Shown piece by piece: positions 21,502 to 33,739 of a stretch of 64,000 bases of DNA. Where the stretch lies: the NCBI GenBank assembly GCA_016800925.1, contig JABCPU010000030.1, forward strand, positions 248,001-312,000, read 5' to 3'. Position 1 is the first letter of the stretch, and each line of letters opens with the position of its first letter. A model generated the notes under the pieces. The model worked only from the letters and a program-made list of their open reading frames with translations, ran no database searches and was not told the DNA's origin. This stretch comes from Suillus spraguei. Its lineage: Eukaryota > Basidiomycota > Agaricomycetes > Boletales > Suillaceae. A program made the position numbers and the translations under genes.

Positions 21502-24441
21502 GGCTTAGAGTATATCGTCACGAAGCAACTCCCAGGTCGGACCTTGACGCTTTTATGTATTATACCTGGTATAGTTGATGTCGCAGTAAACATTAGTACT
21601 GTTCCTAATGCCAGTTTGTGATGAAAAGGACAAGAGGCATTGATAGGGCTCCACCGGTACTACCCATCATGATCGGCACAAGGACCCATGCGGGAACATT
21701 GGAATTCAAAACTAATTCGGTAGACCGAATCAGTACTACGGCGAGACCATACACAGGTAAAATCGTGTTCAGTCTACAATTGAACAACAGATCTTACAGA
21801 TAATACAAGAGAAGTGGACTGCATGACAGAAAGCTAGCAAGTATAAGAGTGTCCAGTATCAGTCTTCAGCCGCGAGGGAGGAATCAAAGGATGTCGTCGA
21901 CAGGAATAACGGAAAGAAAGTGTATGAATGACTGTACTAAAGTTCAGTTGGCGGCATTTGTGTTCCTGGAAAGCTATTGAGACATATCCGCTCCTGCATC
22001 AGAGTTGTCCATGAGCCTGGCGTGATATTGTCGAACACTGAGGATGAGGCATGATCCCAGCACAAACACTTGCATGACCGAGAGAATTTGACGAACACCA
22101 TCATAAATCTGAATTCCTACACCAAGTGAGTTCTTTAGAAAGCGATAAATAAGTTGTGATCACATACAGATATTAATGATACATGAGCGTACCATCAAGG
22201 GCTGTGAAAACAAAAACTGGGATCAAAGCTAGCACGTAGGGACCTTTAGCGGAGGAAGTTGAACCAATTTATTCAGGAATTCGCCTTGTAAGTCCGTATC
22301 ACGATGTAAAACAATACCTCGGTTGCAGTTTACGAAGTGATTTATAGTCATCCAGGTCGCAAGACACAATACAAGGACTTTCCATACAGTGGAGAGCACC
22401 CACCATCAGTAAACCATAAGAAAGGTGAAAAGAACATGTATGACAATATATAATTTTGTACTTTTGGTGATGACAGTTGAATATGTCTGATTTCTTCAAA
22501 TTCACACGAGTGACACTCACCGACCAAAACTTCATGTAGTACAACCGTCTCCACTGGCAGTCCCTCCTCTGGCTCGAAGCATGCCGAAAGTATCGTTATC
22601 ACAGAAAACCATTTTTGTGTTTAGCAGCGACGGCATATTCCACGTCGGTGGCGCACTCGTACCTCCGAGGTCGTGTTCACGGGAAAATGTTTCTTGGGAA
22701 AGGAGCTCTTCAACTATGGCGAGGCGCACAAGAGATGCCATTGACGCTATTGTTGCGGGTACAGCGGATGTCTCATCTACAACTTTGTATGAACTAATTT
22801 AGCGGCCGACCGAGCAAACATTCGAAAGACTGTGCTCAAGACCCTCTAGGAGTCTGAGGAGCATGATAGCACCGCCGCGGCATGTTCAGGTGTGCTGTAA
22901 AGAAACCCGAGAAAGATAAAGTCCCAGAAGCAGTCGCAAAAGCGACGGTCATTGTACAGCACAACGGTGCAGGGTTCGTCGCCGCCACCGAGGGCCCGAG
23001 TTGGATGCTGCTGTGAGACCTGATCTGCAGAGCAGAGGCAGCCCTTTTTCGGAGACCTATCGACTCTATTCCACAACCACTCTTTCCCAGCTAGTGTTTT
23101 CTTCTCCAGATGCAATCCTACCCCCGTGACGACACCGGCCTTGCGACCATGTTCGACAACAATGCTGTTAATGTCATTGTTTATGCTGCCTCGCTCGACT
23201 ATGAATACCCCGCACCTCTAAAGTCTGCCCAGATGGCCGTTACGGGACTCATATCGTGTCCCCTGCCTTGTGTTGTTCCAGCCATGTCTGAATTTGCCGC
23301 GTCCGAGCCGGTGCTCAACCAACTCAAATCACGAGTTGATACTATTGGTTCCTTTCCTCCAACAATGCTGCTACCTCCGAAACAATGAAGAACGTTCCTG
23401 GGGTTATCAGATGTGGCCTTACTGTCGAATGGCTCGTATTGAGAAGAACAAGGAGGACAAGAAGAGTTCAGAGATAAAATTCGATGGATATGCAACTATG
23501 TTCTGGAGCTCGGGCTTGAGACACAAGGTTTAATAAACTCCCGATGGAAGAGCTTTAGGAGAGTGCAGTGTTCATTAATGTCATTGTAACGTGAGCTTGC
23601 AATTGAATCTATTGTTATGGTTTATAACAAGGACTCACTTGGTATTCCCTAGTGGGCTATATTGAAGGAAGACGGTCATTTCTCTCGATTGGATTCAAGT
23701 GACTGATAACTAAGCGAGTGAAATTTGCCAGTTGTATTGATAGCACGCGTCTTGCATCTTCTCTTCGTCGCTGTTGACTGATCCGCGACAGTTAAAGCTA
23801 TCTCACATGGCCAATGCGCCGTATCATGGTCCACTGGGTGTCGTAGGCAAAATAACTGCTGTGACTGACTTCAACAGGGGCATTCTAACAATCAACGGTT
23901 GACAAGGACAGTCAGCAGGCGCGCTGGCTGACGTAGTCGGTGAGAATCAAACGCATATAGTCGGTTTGAACAGCATCTCGCAAATATGTTCAGCACAAAA
24001 TGAACGCAACGCAAACTCACTTTTGAATAATTTTTGGAAGGTGGGGGATCGCTCGAGTTTGATGATGATTCCCTCGTACCCAACACGCTATGGTGGGGAG
24101 ACGATTGGGTATGAAAATAACGACATTACAAGGTGTGCGGTCTTACTGATATATCTGTACAGTTCATATTTCAAAGTAATTCCATGATCGGGACGAAGGC
24201 GCAGCGCCCAAGTCACAATCTGTGACTGCCTGTATGCGCATCATCCGTTCTATCGGTTTATTTCGCCCGGAAAAGGTAGGTTTTCTGGAAAGATCTAGTG
24301 GGAGCAGTGTCCACGAGCACCTCTCCATTGTAAATCTTTCCACCCTTCCTTGAACTCGTCATCGATAGATAGTGAGTGAGTGGCTCTCTTTCTTGCTCCC
24401 CTCCTCTGCTGATATGGTCTTCGCAAGTGGTCTCCACTGGA
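21502..24441. other. No gene recognised
   Basis: About 2.9 kb. Open frames of up to 98 codons (for example 22581-22802 and 23110-23388 on the plus strand) show no domain, signal peptide or consistent splice pattern. Old decayed coding sequence cannot be excluded. Confidence 0.45.
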
Positions 24442-25371
24442 ATGAAACCCGCTCCTCTTGGAAGTGCATACAGGATGCAACCTCACGGTAACGAATCAGC
24501 ATCAACTGCCGATGGCGGCCACCACACCATATCGCGACCAACCCCAGCCGAATTTCGTAAGCTAGTCTCCGGCCCCCAAGAGAACATCATCCGCGCAATG
24601 GATATAAGTCCGCCAGCATTCGAGGAATTTAAGGTGAGGTATATGATTACGCATTATCGTGCATCGCTGATCTTCGATAACAGAAAATTCTTCGTGAACA
24701 AGCTGTCATGGTATTGGATTGCGACAGATTTTTACACGAACAAGCTCCTCATACCTGGGCTATCTACATGGACTGGGTGAGCCGTCGATTTGACCAGCAG
24801 GTTATGTGTCGTCTAAAACATACACCCAGGCTCGCGAGGAATTGGTCTCTTTTCTTTCAACGTACACCGACGCGTGGCCTGTAGAGCTCTATATAGAGCA
24901 TTATCTATCCAAAAAAACATATTCCAAGCGTCACGCCTTCAAAGCCAAGATGACGAGGTTAAGGCCTGCACTCAAAACCGTTCGCGTCAAGAGTTCTGCC
25001 TCAGAGGTAAATTACTTGTGCTTGTGCCGCATAGCACCGCTCACTCTTTTGCGCGATAGCGTGGTGTAAGCTTGCTGCCCACTCCTGGTGGTCCACCCCC
25101 GCCTTATGAAGAGCACGATTTCGTGCAACCTGAAGCGGCGGCGGGTAGCGATGAGCTCACCGTCGAGAGCTTTTTAAAGACGGTCAACCCTGACCTTAGC
25201 CACCTCCTCCCCGCATTTGAGGAAGTAGGGATATGTAGCGAGGCGGATCTCGTCGTTGTGAGGTCATGGGCTCCTGCAGTCCGAAAGGACTTTTTCGAGA
25301 GGGAATTAGCGGGGAGGATGAGCGCTTTCCAGATCCAGGCCCTGAATGTCAAGCTTGGGGAGATGAATTAG
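24442..25371 (+). CDS. Four-exon gene of unknown function
   Basis: Exons 24442-24633, 24684-24776, 24830-25006 and 25060-25371, all joined in phase 0 by introns of 50-53 nt, give 257 residues. The first half is helical (IIRAMDISPPAFEEFKKIL and ELYIEHYLSKKTYSKRHAF), followed by a Pro-rich linker (LLPTPGGPPPPYEEHDF) and a C-terminal SAM-like helical segment starting TVESFLKTVNPDLSHLLPAF. I recall similar proteins only from basidiomycetes and know no function; an adaptor role is a guess from the SAM-like end. No membrane segment or signal peptide. The start is the first in-frame ATG. The gene appears intact. Confidence 0.75.
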
Positions 25372-26765
25372 GTCGCATCAACAGCCGTCCAAAGTCGTGA
25401 TATTTTAGTTTCAAGTTTTTTACATGTACGATATTCTTTCATTCAAATCGAGTTCTATTTGGATTTTGTAGGTTGGCACGGACATATTGGTCCAGAGTGC
25501 CAAGTCCCGGTCGACGACCAATTGCTGAAGAATGAGTCCCAATCGGAAGCTTTCTTTCTCTCTCGATATTGGGAATCGAAAGATTCTTTTAGTCTCAGAA
25601 AAGTGCATTGGTCCTGGCGAGAGATTGAGGTATTACTGCTCACACAAGCTGTCAACCGCCAGGTACCACTTCACATTATACCAGATTTCCGTTCCAAACA
25701 TTCAAAGACTGAGTTGAGCGGTGATAAATAGCGCGATGCAGCAAATTTTGATACAGGACAGGATATGTTTATATAAAGTACTTGTCAAACATGGAAACAC
25801 GTGACAGACTCGTCTATTTTAAACCGATCTTCTTATAATCCTTTCAAATATCCCTCAAGATGCTTCACCTCAATGCAAACACCCCATATGTAGTTCTATT
25901 ATTGCATTCGAGACGGGCTCAACTTACCGGTACTTGACTAACTTGATAATAGGCAAAGATAGACCGACCAAGAGAAAAAAAGGGAAAATGTAATGAGAAA
26001 TAATGTAAAGTAGATCAAACACCGGACAGTATGCTCTTGCAGTAGCCGTGGAAGTTCTTGAGACTTCGCTAGATGGTTTTGCAACCACTGCAGGACACCC
26101 TCCATTCGGTGCCATTACCAGCGACTGAGTTGGGAAATATGAATGCAATGCATTGCCATATAGCAGTGCTTTGCTACACGCGAGACAGCCTGGAAATGCA
26201 GTTAGCTTTGTTATATCATACTTGCAAGAGTCTCGCGTGCTGCCACTGCTGCGAGAGTTCGTGAGAGTCCAATGTCAAAGCCTAGCGCTGTGGAAATACA
26301 GGAGAATCATTGTCGGTGATAAATACAATATTACACCTACTAAAGTGAGTTTCTGAGTCCAGCTTGAAGTATAACGGCAGTAGAGTTGCTGGGTTGAACC
26401 CAGCCGGTCAAAATTCGCACATAGTATGTGTGGGCGTCATAGCACCACCATACCAGCGCTCAGGCCTGCGGCCCAATCTTTTTCTGTTACTGGGATGATC
26501 CTTGATTCATATGTGAAATAGCAATTCGAGTGTCTGGATTCAAGGCACCGCACCAGCAACGCGTCAGGCGCGACGTCATACTATGACATGCATGTAGAAT
26601 GTCCACATAGGCTAGCAAGAAAAAACAAGATTCAGAAAAAAAAAAAAACTATGACATGCGACGTATAAGGAGAGTGCGGCTTCATTTTTTATCATTCACA
26701 GAACTTCGTTCCAACCACCAGCAAAACTAAAACGCACATATTTGACCAACGCGCTCTGCAACAAG
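25372..26765. other. Intergenic region, no gene recognised
   Basis: Contains only short frames. A poly-A run lies near 26635-26648. The last 100 bp form the proximal promoter of the metallothionein gene. Confidence 0.5.
26663..26668 (+). promoter_or_regulatory. TATA-like element of the metallothionein gene
   Basis: GTATAA lies 98 bp before the ATG at 26766. TGCG-containing words nearby (GACATGCGACG, AGTGCGGCTT) could be metal-response sites but are too short to claim. Confidence 0.4.
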
Positions 26766-27517
26766 ATGGTTAAAGACAGCACTATCAGTAACTGCGGGTG
26801 AGTACTCACTCGCCAAACCTTCTATTATAGTTTTAAACACATCCATAGCGCATGTTGCTCCTCGCTGGGCACTGACTGTGCTTGCCCCAAGGATAATTGC
26901 GACTGCGTCGACTGCGACAGCTGTGTCAACAAGCAAAACTCTCCCCAAGTACGTAGTTAAACACATTTTTGATTCGCCATGGCGCTCATCACCATCAGTG
27001 CGACTGTGACTCTTCGGGCACTGCCTGTGCTTGCCCCGAAAACAATTGCCGCTGTGTCAACTGCGTCAATTGCGACAATAAGCAACATTCTTCGCAAGTA
27101 CGTAGTTGATCGCACCTCTGACTCGCTATGGTCCTCATCAAGTCAGTGTAATTGTGACTCCTCGGGCACTGGCTGTGCATGCCCCAAGGGTAATTGCGAC
27201 TGCGTCAACTGCGACAGCTGTGTCAATAAGCAACACTCTCCACAAGTACGTAGTTAATCACATTTCTGATTCGCCATAATCCTCATCACATCAGCGCGAC
27301 TGTGACTCATCGGGCACGGGCTGTGCTTGCCCCGAAAACAATTGTCACTGCGTCAACTGTGTCAATTGCGACAACAAGCAACTCTCTTCGCAAGTACGTG
27401 GTTAATCGTACTCCTGATTCGCCATGATCCTCATCACATCAGTGCGACTGCAAAGGTACAGGTGACAGCTGTAACTGTACCAATCAGCAGCAGGCATGCA
27501 ACTGCGCAACAAAATAG
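26766..27517 (+). CDS. Multi-module metallothionein (six exons, tandemly duplicated)
   Basis: Exons 26766-26797, 26849-26948, 26999-27097, 27147-27245, 27295-27393 and 27443-27517, with introns of 49-51 nt, encode 167 residues. There are 38 Cys (23%), mostly in C-x-C pairs, and no aromatic residue, as in metallothioneins, which chelate Cu(I) or Zn/Cd in the cytosol. Exons 3-5 each encode exactly 33 residues, and exon 2 a related module, of the form C-x-C-x6-C-x-C-x4-C-x-C-x2-C-x2-C. Exons 2 and 4 resemble each other (PKxNCDCVxCDSCVNKQ), as do 3 and 5 (PENNCxCVNCVNCDNKQ), so a two-exon unit was duplicated. Exon 5 has Arg for its first Cys. Exon 6 ends in a shorter 6-Cys module. All splice sites are GT-AG. 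Long repeated metallothioneins are known from Cryptococcus (CMT1, CMT2); this architecture is similar in principle. Confidence 0.9.
26849..27442 (+). repeat. Tandem exon-intron duplication in the metallothionein gene
   Basis: Four units of about 148 nt (exon plus following intron). Introns 2-5 are nearly alike: each starts GTACGT(A/G)GTT and ends with a form of CCTCATCA..TCAG. Both exon and intron were copied, so the gene grew by DNA duplication rather than by retroposition. Confidence 0.9.
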
Positions 27518-28166
27518 TCGTCTTGAATAATAGATTCGTCAAAGGATGTATTCAGCCCGTTTGATCATGTGACGACCTCTGTATTAGTGCCGCACGATGT
27601 TGTACTACTATAGTTCTTTATGTCAGCCTCTTCGTGACAATATTGCAATACTGTACCTGTGCATGAAGGCAACTGTGAATTGCGCATGACGCACCGCTGC
27701 AGGTGAGCAACTTCGTCTGATTGGGCTGAATAAGATAGCAATCAACGGCGTACAACGGTGCATTGTATAACCCGCGTTATATGCGCTGTGACGCGTTAGT
27801 TGTTCACCGGTGATTAACTAGGACACGTGCAAGAGATTCTGACGACCAGTCTGTGGAGCTGAGTAGTGGCCACTGTTATGTAACTATTTCTCAGGACGAT
27901 CTTTGGCGACTGACAAGGAATATGGCACCTGCATTTTATAATAATGATCAAATTTGGCACAACATCTTTTGACCGACGCAGACATGGACAGCGGATAGAG
28001 ATCGAGTGTAAAGTCAATCAGAATGTGATCCATCTGACAAGTAGTATGATCCATGTCCAGGAGCAAATGAATTTGTGACGTCGCCAGAGTCATTTTCTTG
28101 CCAATTTGCCTCAGAGTCATGATCATCGCCAGAAAACATCCTGATGTTGTCTTCGGACAACTTACA
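27518..28166. other. Intergenic, 3' flank of the metallothionein gene
   Basis: The first 130 bp match the flank of the stray exon at 20685-20825. No gene is seen in the rest. Confidence 0.5.
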
Positions 28167-29895
28167 CTATTTGCTCTCCATGTCAACTTCTGCATCACGA
28201 AGCATGTCTTCGATAGCGCCGATCTGCACATCAACTGCATCCATCTTTTTCTTGATCTGCTCGATTTCATCGTCGACGAGTGATTTCATCAATTCAAGTT
28301 CGTGGCTACGAAGACGTTGGTTCGGATGCTCGCAGCAAAGGCCCAGCGACTCATACGCGAAAGTTCGAGCATGCGCTTATTCATATAATTTTAAGTATCA
28401 GGAGGAGTGGTGTATGTCCACTTTAAAAAAATAAGATTGGTTTCAAGTAAACGTTCAAATAATGTTGCGAACGTACTGTTGTGGCCAATATCTTCACTCT
28501 CTTTGACGGCGGTTCGAGGTCTTCGTCACGATCATCACCTTGAGGTAAGATATCCTCGAGGCGTACGCGCTTACGGGGATTCGAGTGGTGAGGACCAGGA
28601 CTTTTGATGATCCCTTCGGAGATACACTCGTCATCAACGGTAGCATCATCAACAGTGGCCTTTTGATTCGATCTATTCTTCAATATAGTACTGGATATAA
28701 CAGACCTGGGAGGTAATGATTGAGCTTGTCTGGAGTGCAAAATGTAAGTGGAGAATCTGGAGATGGCCTCCTGTTGAGCGAGAGGCGGATGAACCAGGTA
28801 TTCCATAGCAGCTTCTTCCGACGTTGCTTTCAAGAGCAGATAATCACATGTATTGAACGAGCGCAAGTCCAACACGAAACAAGATGGTAACGCCTAGCGG
28901 AGTATAGACATGGGGAATGATGGAAAAGTATGCCACCGCTACCTTCATATAGGAAAACGTCCCAAATACGGTGAAGATAATCAACAGGCAACGTTCTGAC
29001 AAATAGCGTAGAGAACCTGTGCGAAATCATAAAACATGAAATCCCAGAGGTGCGAATTGATACGAACCAAGACTTTGCTATCGCGCTAGGGGGGATGCTA
29101 AACGTGACATAGAGCTTTTTGCACACAGGATCATTAGCTTCGATGGCTTTGCTGAGCAATGCAGCATCGACTTCTAACTGAATGGTATTGGCTGAGAAGT
29201 ACGGACGAAGATGAGCGTCCATCATCGATGCGAATATCCAAAAAGCATCTTCTTCGGGTGATAGCAACAACAGATGACCAGCTATAGAAGTCAGTCCTGA
29301 CAACCCCACATCAATCAGTAACGATGCGATGCTCGGACACAACGGAGATGCACCTGAGCTATATTGGATATCTGGAACCATAACGCCTGTAAGAGTGATA
29401 CTAAAGGGCCATCGAAGTGATGCAGTTGCGTCTGATCAGGGAAACACGTTTTTGCATCCTTCTCGATATCTGAAAATGCAGGAACTCTTTGCCTCTTGCC
29501 CAGCTGCGTATATACGCCGGGAATCGCACGTGCTTTGCTGTCACTGAGATGACACCACACCAAGTATCGTACCGACGAAGGCACTCCGTCCAACAATAGA
29601 CGCTTGACCTTCTTGTTTTGCATGCTTGAGATGGCGGTACCATAGGCAGGAGGGCCATCCACTTGACCTCACGCTGGCGGTGAGCATCTATTGACACGGG
29701 TGATTCCGCTGGCGGAGTACCCGGCGAGATCGCATCGGGGAGCATGGGAGACCGTGGGGCGCTCGAATGCATCGATGCAGCATCGCCTTGCATGATACCA
29801 GGGGAATCGAGGTACACTGCATCAGTGTCACGTCCAAGATACGAGGATTCTTGACTGGAGCGACCCAATGGTACTTGCGGTAAAGTGGGTTTCAC
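28167..29895 (-). pseudogene. TBC-domain (Rab GTPase-activating) gene, frame-damaged
   Basis: Clear TBC blocks on the minus strand: KVKRLLLDGVPSSVRYLVW (about 29600-29545), the IPGVY segment, HLLLLSPEEDAFWIFASMMD with the YF region near 29210, and TLPVDYLHRIWDVFLYEG near 28970, then a long C-terminal region ending in a coiled coil (MKSLVDDEIEQIKKKMD; stop at 28169). TBC proteins switch off Rab GTPases in membrane traffic. The frame is broken at about 29618 (one base missing in an A run), about 29383 (where the usual residues before VPDIQ are shortened) and about 28853, none explained by an intron of normal size. Real introns are visible near 29299-29345, 29013-29070 and 28897-28947. The N-terminus is not resolved. 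It is a decayed copy, or an intact gene with sequence errors. Confidence 0.6.
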
Positions 29896-30392
29896 AGCTC
29901 AAGTCCATGTTGTATGCACAGTTTCGCTCTCCTGATTATCCAATGAAGACATCACGCTTGCAGCATCGTAAAACCTCGATCTGATGCTCATCTTACCATG
30001 AAGCCGGGGAGACTGAGCTTTCCACGTAACGTTGTTGGTAGTCTCTGCATAAAGATCGCCCCTCGATTCCGATCCGATGGGGCTCAGACTTATGTCGCAG
30101 CTGAGTCAAGTACGTTGTTGACTGGACCAGCAGCTAACGGTGTCTAGCTCAAATTTCTGCGGGCTTTATCATTCGCTCGCGAGAGAGAAAAGGTATGGAA
30201 CGGCAAACGAGTGGTGGCTGACCAGAAGTGTGTGTCAGAGCTGACGTAAATATTTAAACTCAGGAAACGCAACCTTGAATGTTTTGAACAGTTCGCCTAA
30301 GTCAGATTTCATCATGTCCTCCGAGATTGGTAGCAATCTTCGTGGCATAGGGTGAGTAGCAGACTGCCTTCATAATTTCCCTGCCTTGATTG
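29896..30392. other. No gene recognised
   Basis: Upstream of the TBC gene; may hold its unrecognised first exon or promoter. Nothing else is seen. Confidence 0.4.
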
Positions 30393-30653
30393 TCATACTG
30401 CATTTAACATCTGAATATTGGAGGATCCCCTCACCATTCGCCCTGCGGCGTCTGGCCCGCAAACGGAGCGCAGGTTCTCTGTATTCCCCGTCAATTGTTT
30501 TATTATCTTTCCCGTGTTGATGTTCCGCATTCTTACTGCGTCATCCAAATTCCCGCTTGCTATCGTCTTGCCATCCAGCGATAATGCCATGGTCCCATTT
30601 CTCCCCGATGCGATATCCTCTCCAACTCCCAGGCTCAAAATGAGCCATCCCAT
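30393..30653 (-). pseudogene. WD40-repeat gene fragment
   Basis: A frame of 86 codons contains one recognisable WD40 blade (TMALSLDGKTIASGNLDD, then the inner VRMRN and TGKIIKQLTG), typical of the NACHT/WD40 families abundant in Agaricomycetes. No neighbouring blades remain in a continuous frame, and the conserved Trp of the WD pair is Met. Taken as a relic. Confidence 0.5.
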
Positions 30654-32495
30654 GCATAGTTGGTCATCCGCTGTTCAACGGGCAAGGGCGGCAATATACG
30701 TCTGATGGTATCTACTTCATACTTCACATGGGCTGGATGCCACATGATTTTGTTTCAGGATCCACTTGATGAATTCTAGTTCTTACTACCAACCACTGTA
30801 CGAATTTATCACTTACTCAGAATCCAGATGTGATACTTGACCAGAATGAAAGCTGGGAGGAAATCGAGCCAGGCGGAGGCTTCTGTTCCAGTCCAGTCCA
30901 AGGTGCATCTGTCACGCTGCATCGTCTCACAGCTTCAGCACGGCAATGCAGATCGGGTTGCTATCCTCTCCGATCCTTGTCCCAAATGTCCCATGTATAC
31001 TTTTAGCCGTCACTGTGCTAGCCAAGTGGCAATCCTCCTCACACGTTCCTAGCCTTTCCCCTCATTTTGGATGTCTATCGCTTCATCTGCTGGGGATGAC
31101 ATAATCGTGCGTCGGATGTATCCTGGTCCTGTAACTGTCAGTTGACTCTCTTAAATTCTATTACTGTCAATTAATAGAATCTTCAACGAATCATGATACT
31201 GCTGGGGCTGTTACTTAAGTCCTTGCACAGACATTATGGTGCAAACTATGTACTGTGGCTTGTTTGGTACATCGGAGTCGCGCCTGAAGCCTGACAGGGC
31301 AAGCCCATACTTGCACATGCTAGCATACTCACAATGCTTACAAATACAAGTGTAAGGTCGCCTTCATCGGACGCACATAATGTCCTACGTCACATGGTAA
31401 GTTATTGTTGTACAAGATAACAAACTGATAATTACCTGCAGATAATCTACTACAACATTGGTGACAATGCCGACCAGAAGTTTGCGCATACATAGTCACG
31501 TCCTAGTATTCAGGATTATTGTCACGGCACCTTTCACCTCCACCTACCTTCGCTCTGCATCTTCGAATTTTACCTCAAATCTGAAGATGAAGAGCGAGGA
31601 TGATGAAACCTGACGGGACCGGGCCTGCCTGTGCTGATGTGGGCAGACAAGTCTTCCATAAGTGCAGACTTCAGCACAAGCCAAGGTCGGCCTTCATAGA
31701 ACTTATGTCCCGCGACATACGGTTAGTCAGTTGTGATACTTTGACAATGTAATATATAACATTTACCTTCGAGGACCCTAGAGCAACTCTCATCACTCCA
31801 GGATGCAAAGGTTGTAACCAGCGCGAAGTCGATCAAGTTTGAGACACCCGAAGGGCGTTTAAAACTTGACCGCTCCCGCGCTGGCATACTACTTGGGTGA
31901 TGCCCACCAGAAGCAGCTGGATGTTAAGGGTCCCAATGATAATGAGGAGACTTGATAGGACCGTTCTTGAGGGGGCTTGGGACACCGCCATATCACAAGC
32001 TCTCCCACGGCCAATCGTTCCCGAGTCCTCACTATGAGTCAAGTGGTATGTCGAATAGAGCAAGAACGGCGTTGAGAAGTTGGAGGTGAGTGGGCTTACT
32101 TGTGCTGTTGACGGCCTTATATATGTATCGTAGGCGTGTGCATCGACCACCCATGACCTAGATCAGTGTGGGTATATTGCTTTATATTCATTGTTGGCTG
32201 CAAGGTTTCACCACACCTTGGAGTGTGACATTTGCGCAGCTATGTTGTGTCTACAGCACAATGGCCTACTGGCAGCCTGTAATTTGACAGAGGTTCCACT
32301 TTGACAATAGAGCGTATTTCTCGCATGATTTAATGATAAGGTCCATAAGTGGCGATGTCTCAAGGCCGGTCGAAAATCCCGCAAGACCTGAACGTTAACT
32401 CCTGTGTCTTTGGCAAAGTGTGTTGAGGGAAACTTAGACACGCTCGTAATCATCACTATGGACCAGGTGTTATAAACTACCAACAATGTTGTTTC
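30654..32495. other. No gene; degenerate local repeat
   Basis: About 1.8 kb with no supported gene. Stretches 31286-31402 and 31610-31728 share a start (CCTGACRGG) and an end (AAGGTCG(G)CCTTCAT then CTTATGTCC/ATAATGTCC and ACATGGT/ACGGTTAGT), an old direct repeat of about 120 bp. Confidence 0.4.
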
Positions 32496-33739
32496 TTAAT
32501 TCTTCCAGAATCTCCATGATTGCGGCTCGTTCAAACAGGGTTGAGGTTCCCGCGAGTGCTTGTGTGATGAACTTCTCCTTCCCCTAGATGTCATTCGGAA
32601 GAAATTTTGTAGCTGGTCGTCAGTGGACAGGCCAGCCTCGGTGATTACTGCATAAAAGCGGTGCAAACCTGGCATTGAAGCCAGGAGGATCGACAACAGA
32701 GACAGACATGATACGGTGTCCGAGGGACCACCGTCCTGAACCGTGTCCACCTGAGTACCCTGATGATCAGGGCAAACACGGTCATACTATAACATGTGTG
32801 TTAGGGATTCTCTGGGCAATATCAATGAAATATAGAAGAACCTGTGGATCCTCGGACTGCCAGCGAGTAGCCTGATTGTCAGAGCAAGTGGTGAATGTCA
32901 TTTGACACAGACGGTCATGCTATATCATGTATGTTAGGCGCAATTGGAGTATGATTATCAGTGGAATAGGAAGCTGTACATCTTCAAGCGGAGTAGCCAG
33001 GTTAATAGAGTGAATATTTGATTGTCCCTGACATGGACGGATATGCTGAAAGATGTGTTAGATTGACTCAAAGCATAATTTAGAGAAGTTAGAACCTGTG
33101 TGATTTGAAGCTCCGAGAACAGTGTCTAGTCGTAAATTAGAACAATCTTGTGGTTGACCCTTGAATCATGTAGTTTTGAATTACCTGAAAATTTCTCATA
33201 CTTTTGGGGCGTTGGTATGCTATGCGAAGGAACACTTCAACTGCCCAACCATCTTGATAAGCCATCAAGTGCGACAGCTCTACATCGAGTAGGACCTGCA
33301 AGATGTGTTTCAGCCTCAAACACACTAAGCAGTTGCACCCCGCCAAAATATCTATTACCTCTCTCTTGAAAAACTCTATTTGTGATGGAGACTGCTGCAG
33401 ATACGGTATCGAAAAATCGATATGACGAAGAGCTAAGTCTCTGATTATTCTCTTTGAGGGGCAATCAGGTTGTAATGCATAGTTTAGATTTTGATGGGTG
33501 CTTACCTGCGTCTTGTAGCACGTCTTGGGGTTCATTCTCAACCCTGCATGGAGATAGCGTGCAGGAAGTCGAGGGCTGCACAGGCCATCCATGGAGGCCT
33601 GCGAAGGCCGCCTGAATACGGGTCGTTGAAGTTGGGGGAGGGATGCTAATACGTAGATAGTGACAATTAATTGTAGTCCGCTAAATGGAAGTAGATACAA
33701 CCCACGCTCTCTGGAGTTGCGAGTGGTGTGACGGGCCAT
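32496..33739 (-). CDS. Five-exon gene of unknown function with repeated phase-0 exons
   Basis: Exons 33739-33185, 33125-33096, 33045-32980, 32919-32842 and 32786-32496, all in phase 0, encode 339 residues. The first exon has a hydrophobic start (LYLLPFSGLQLIVTIYVLAS) that could be a signal anchor. Exons 3, 4 and 5 each begin with a similar motif (HIRPC, HDRLC, YDRVC) and contain a later Gln-Ala/Gly-Thr step (CSDNQAT, PDHQGT), so they appear to derive from one duplicated exon. The C-terminus is Ser/Arg-rich. No family is recognised. The first exon could itself contain an intron (GTAAGC near 33507). Confidence 0.45.

Noticed and set aside
24376..24441. Upstream extension of the four-exon gene from a GTG
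   Set aside because: Fungal genes use ATG, and the first in-frame ATG is at 24442.
29590..29650. A 29-nt intron to repair the TBC frame near 29618
   Set aside because: The possible GT..AG stretch is far shorter than any other intron in the window (mostly 45-70 nt); a lost base is the simpler explanation.
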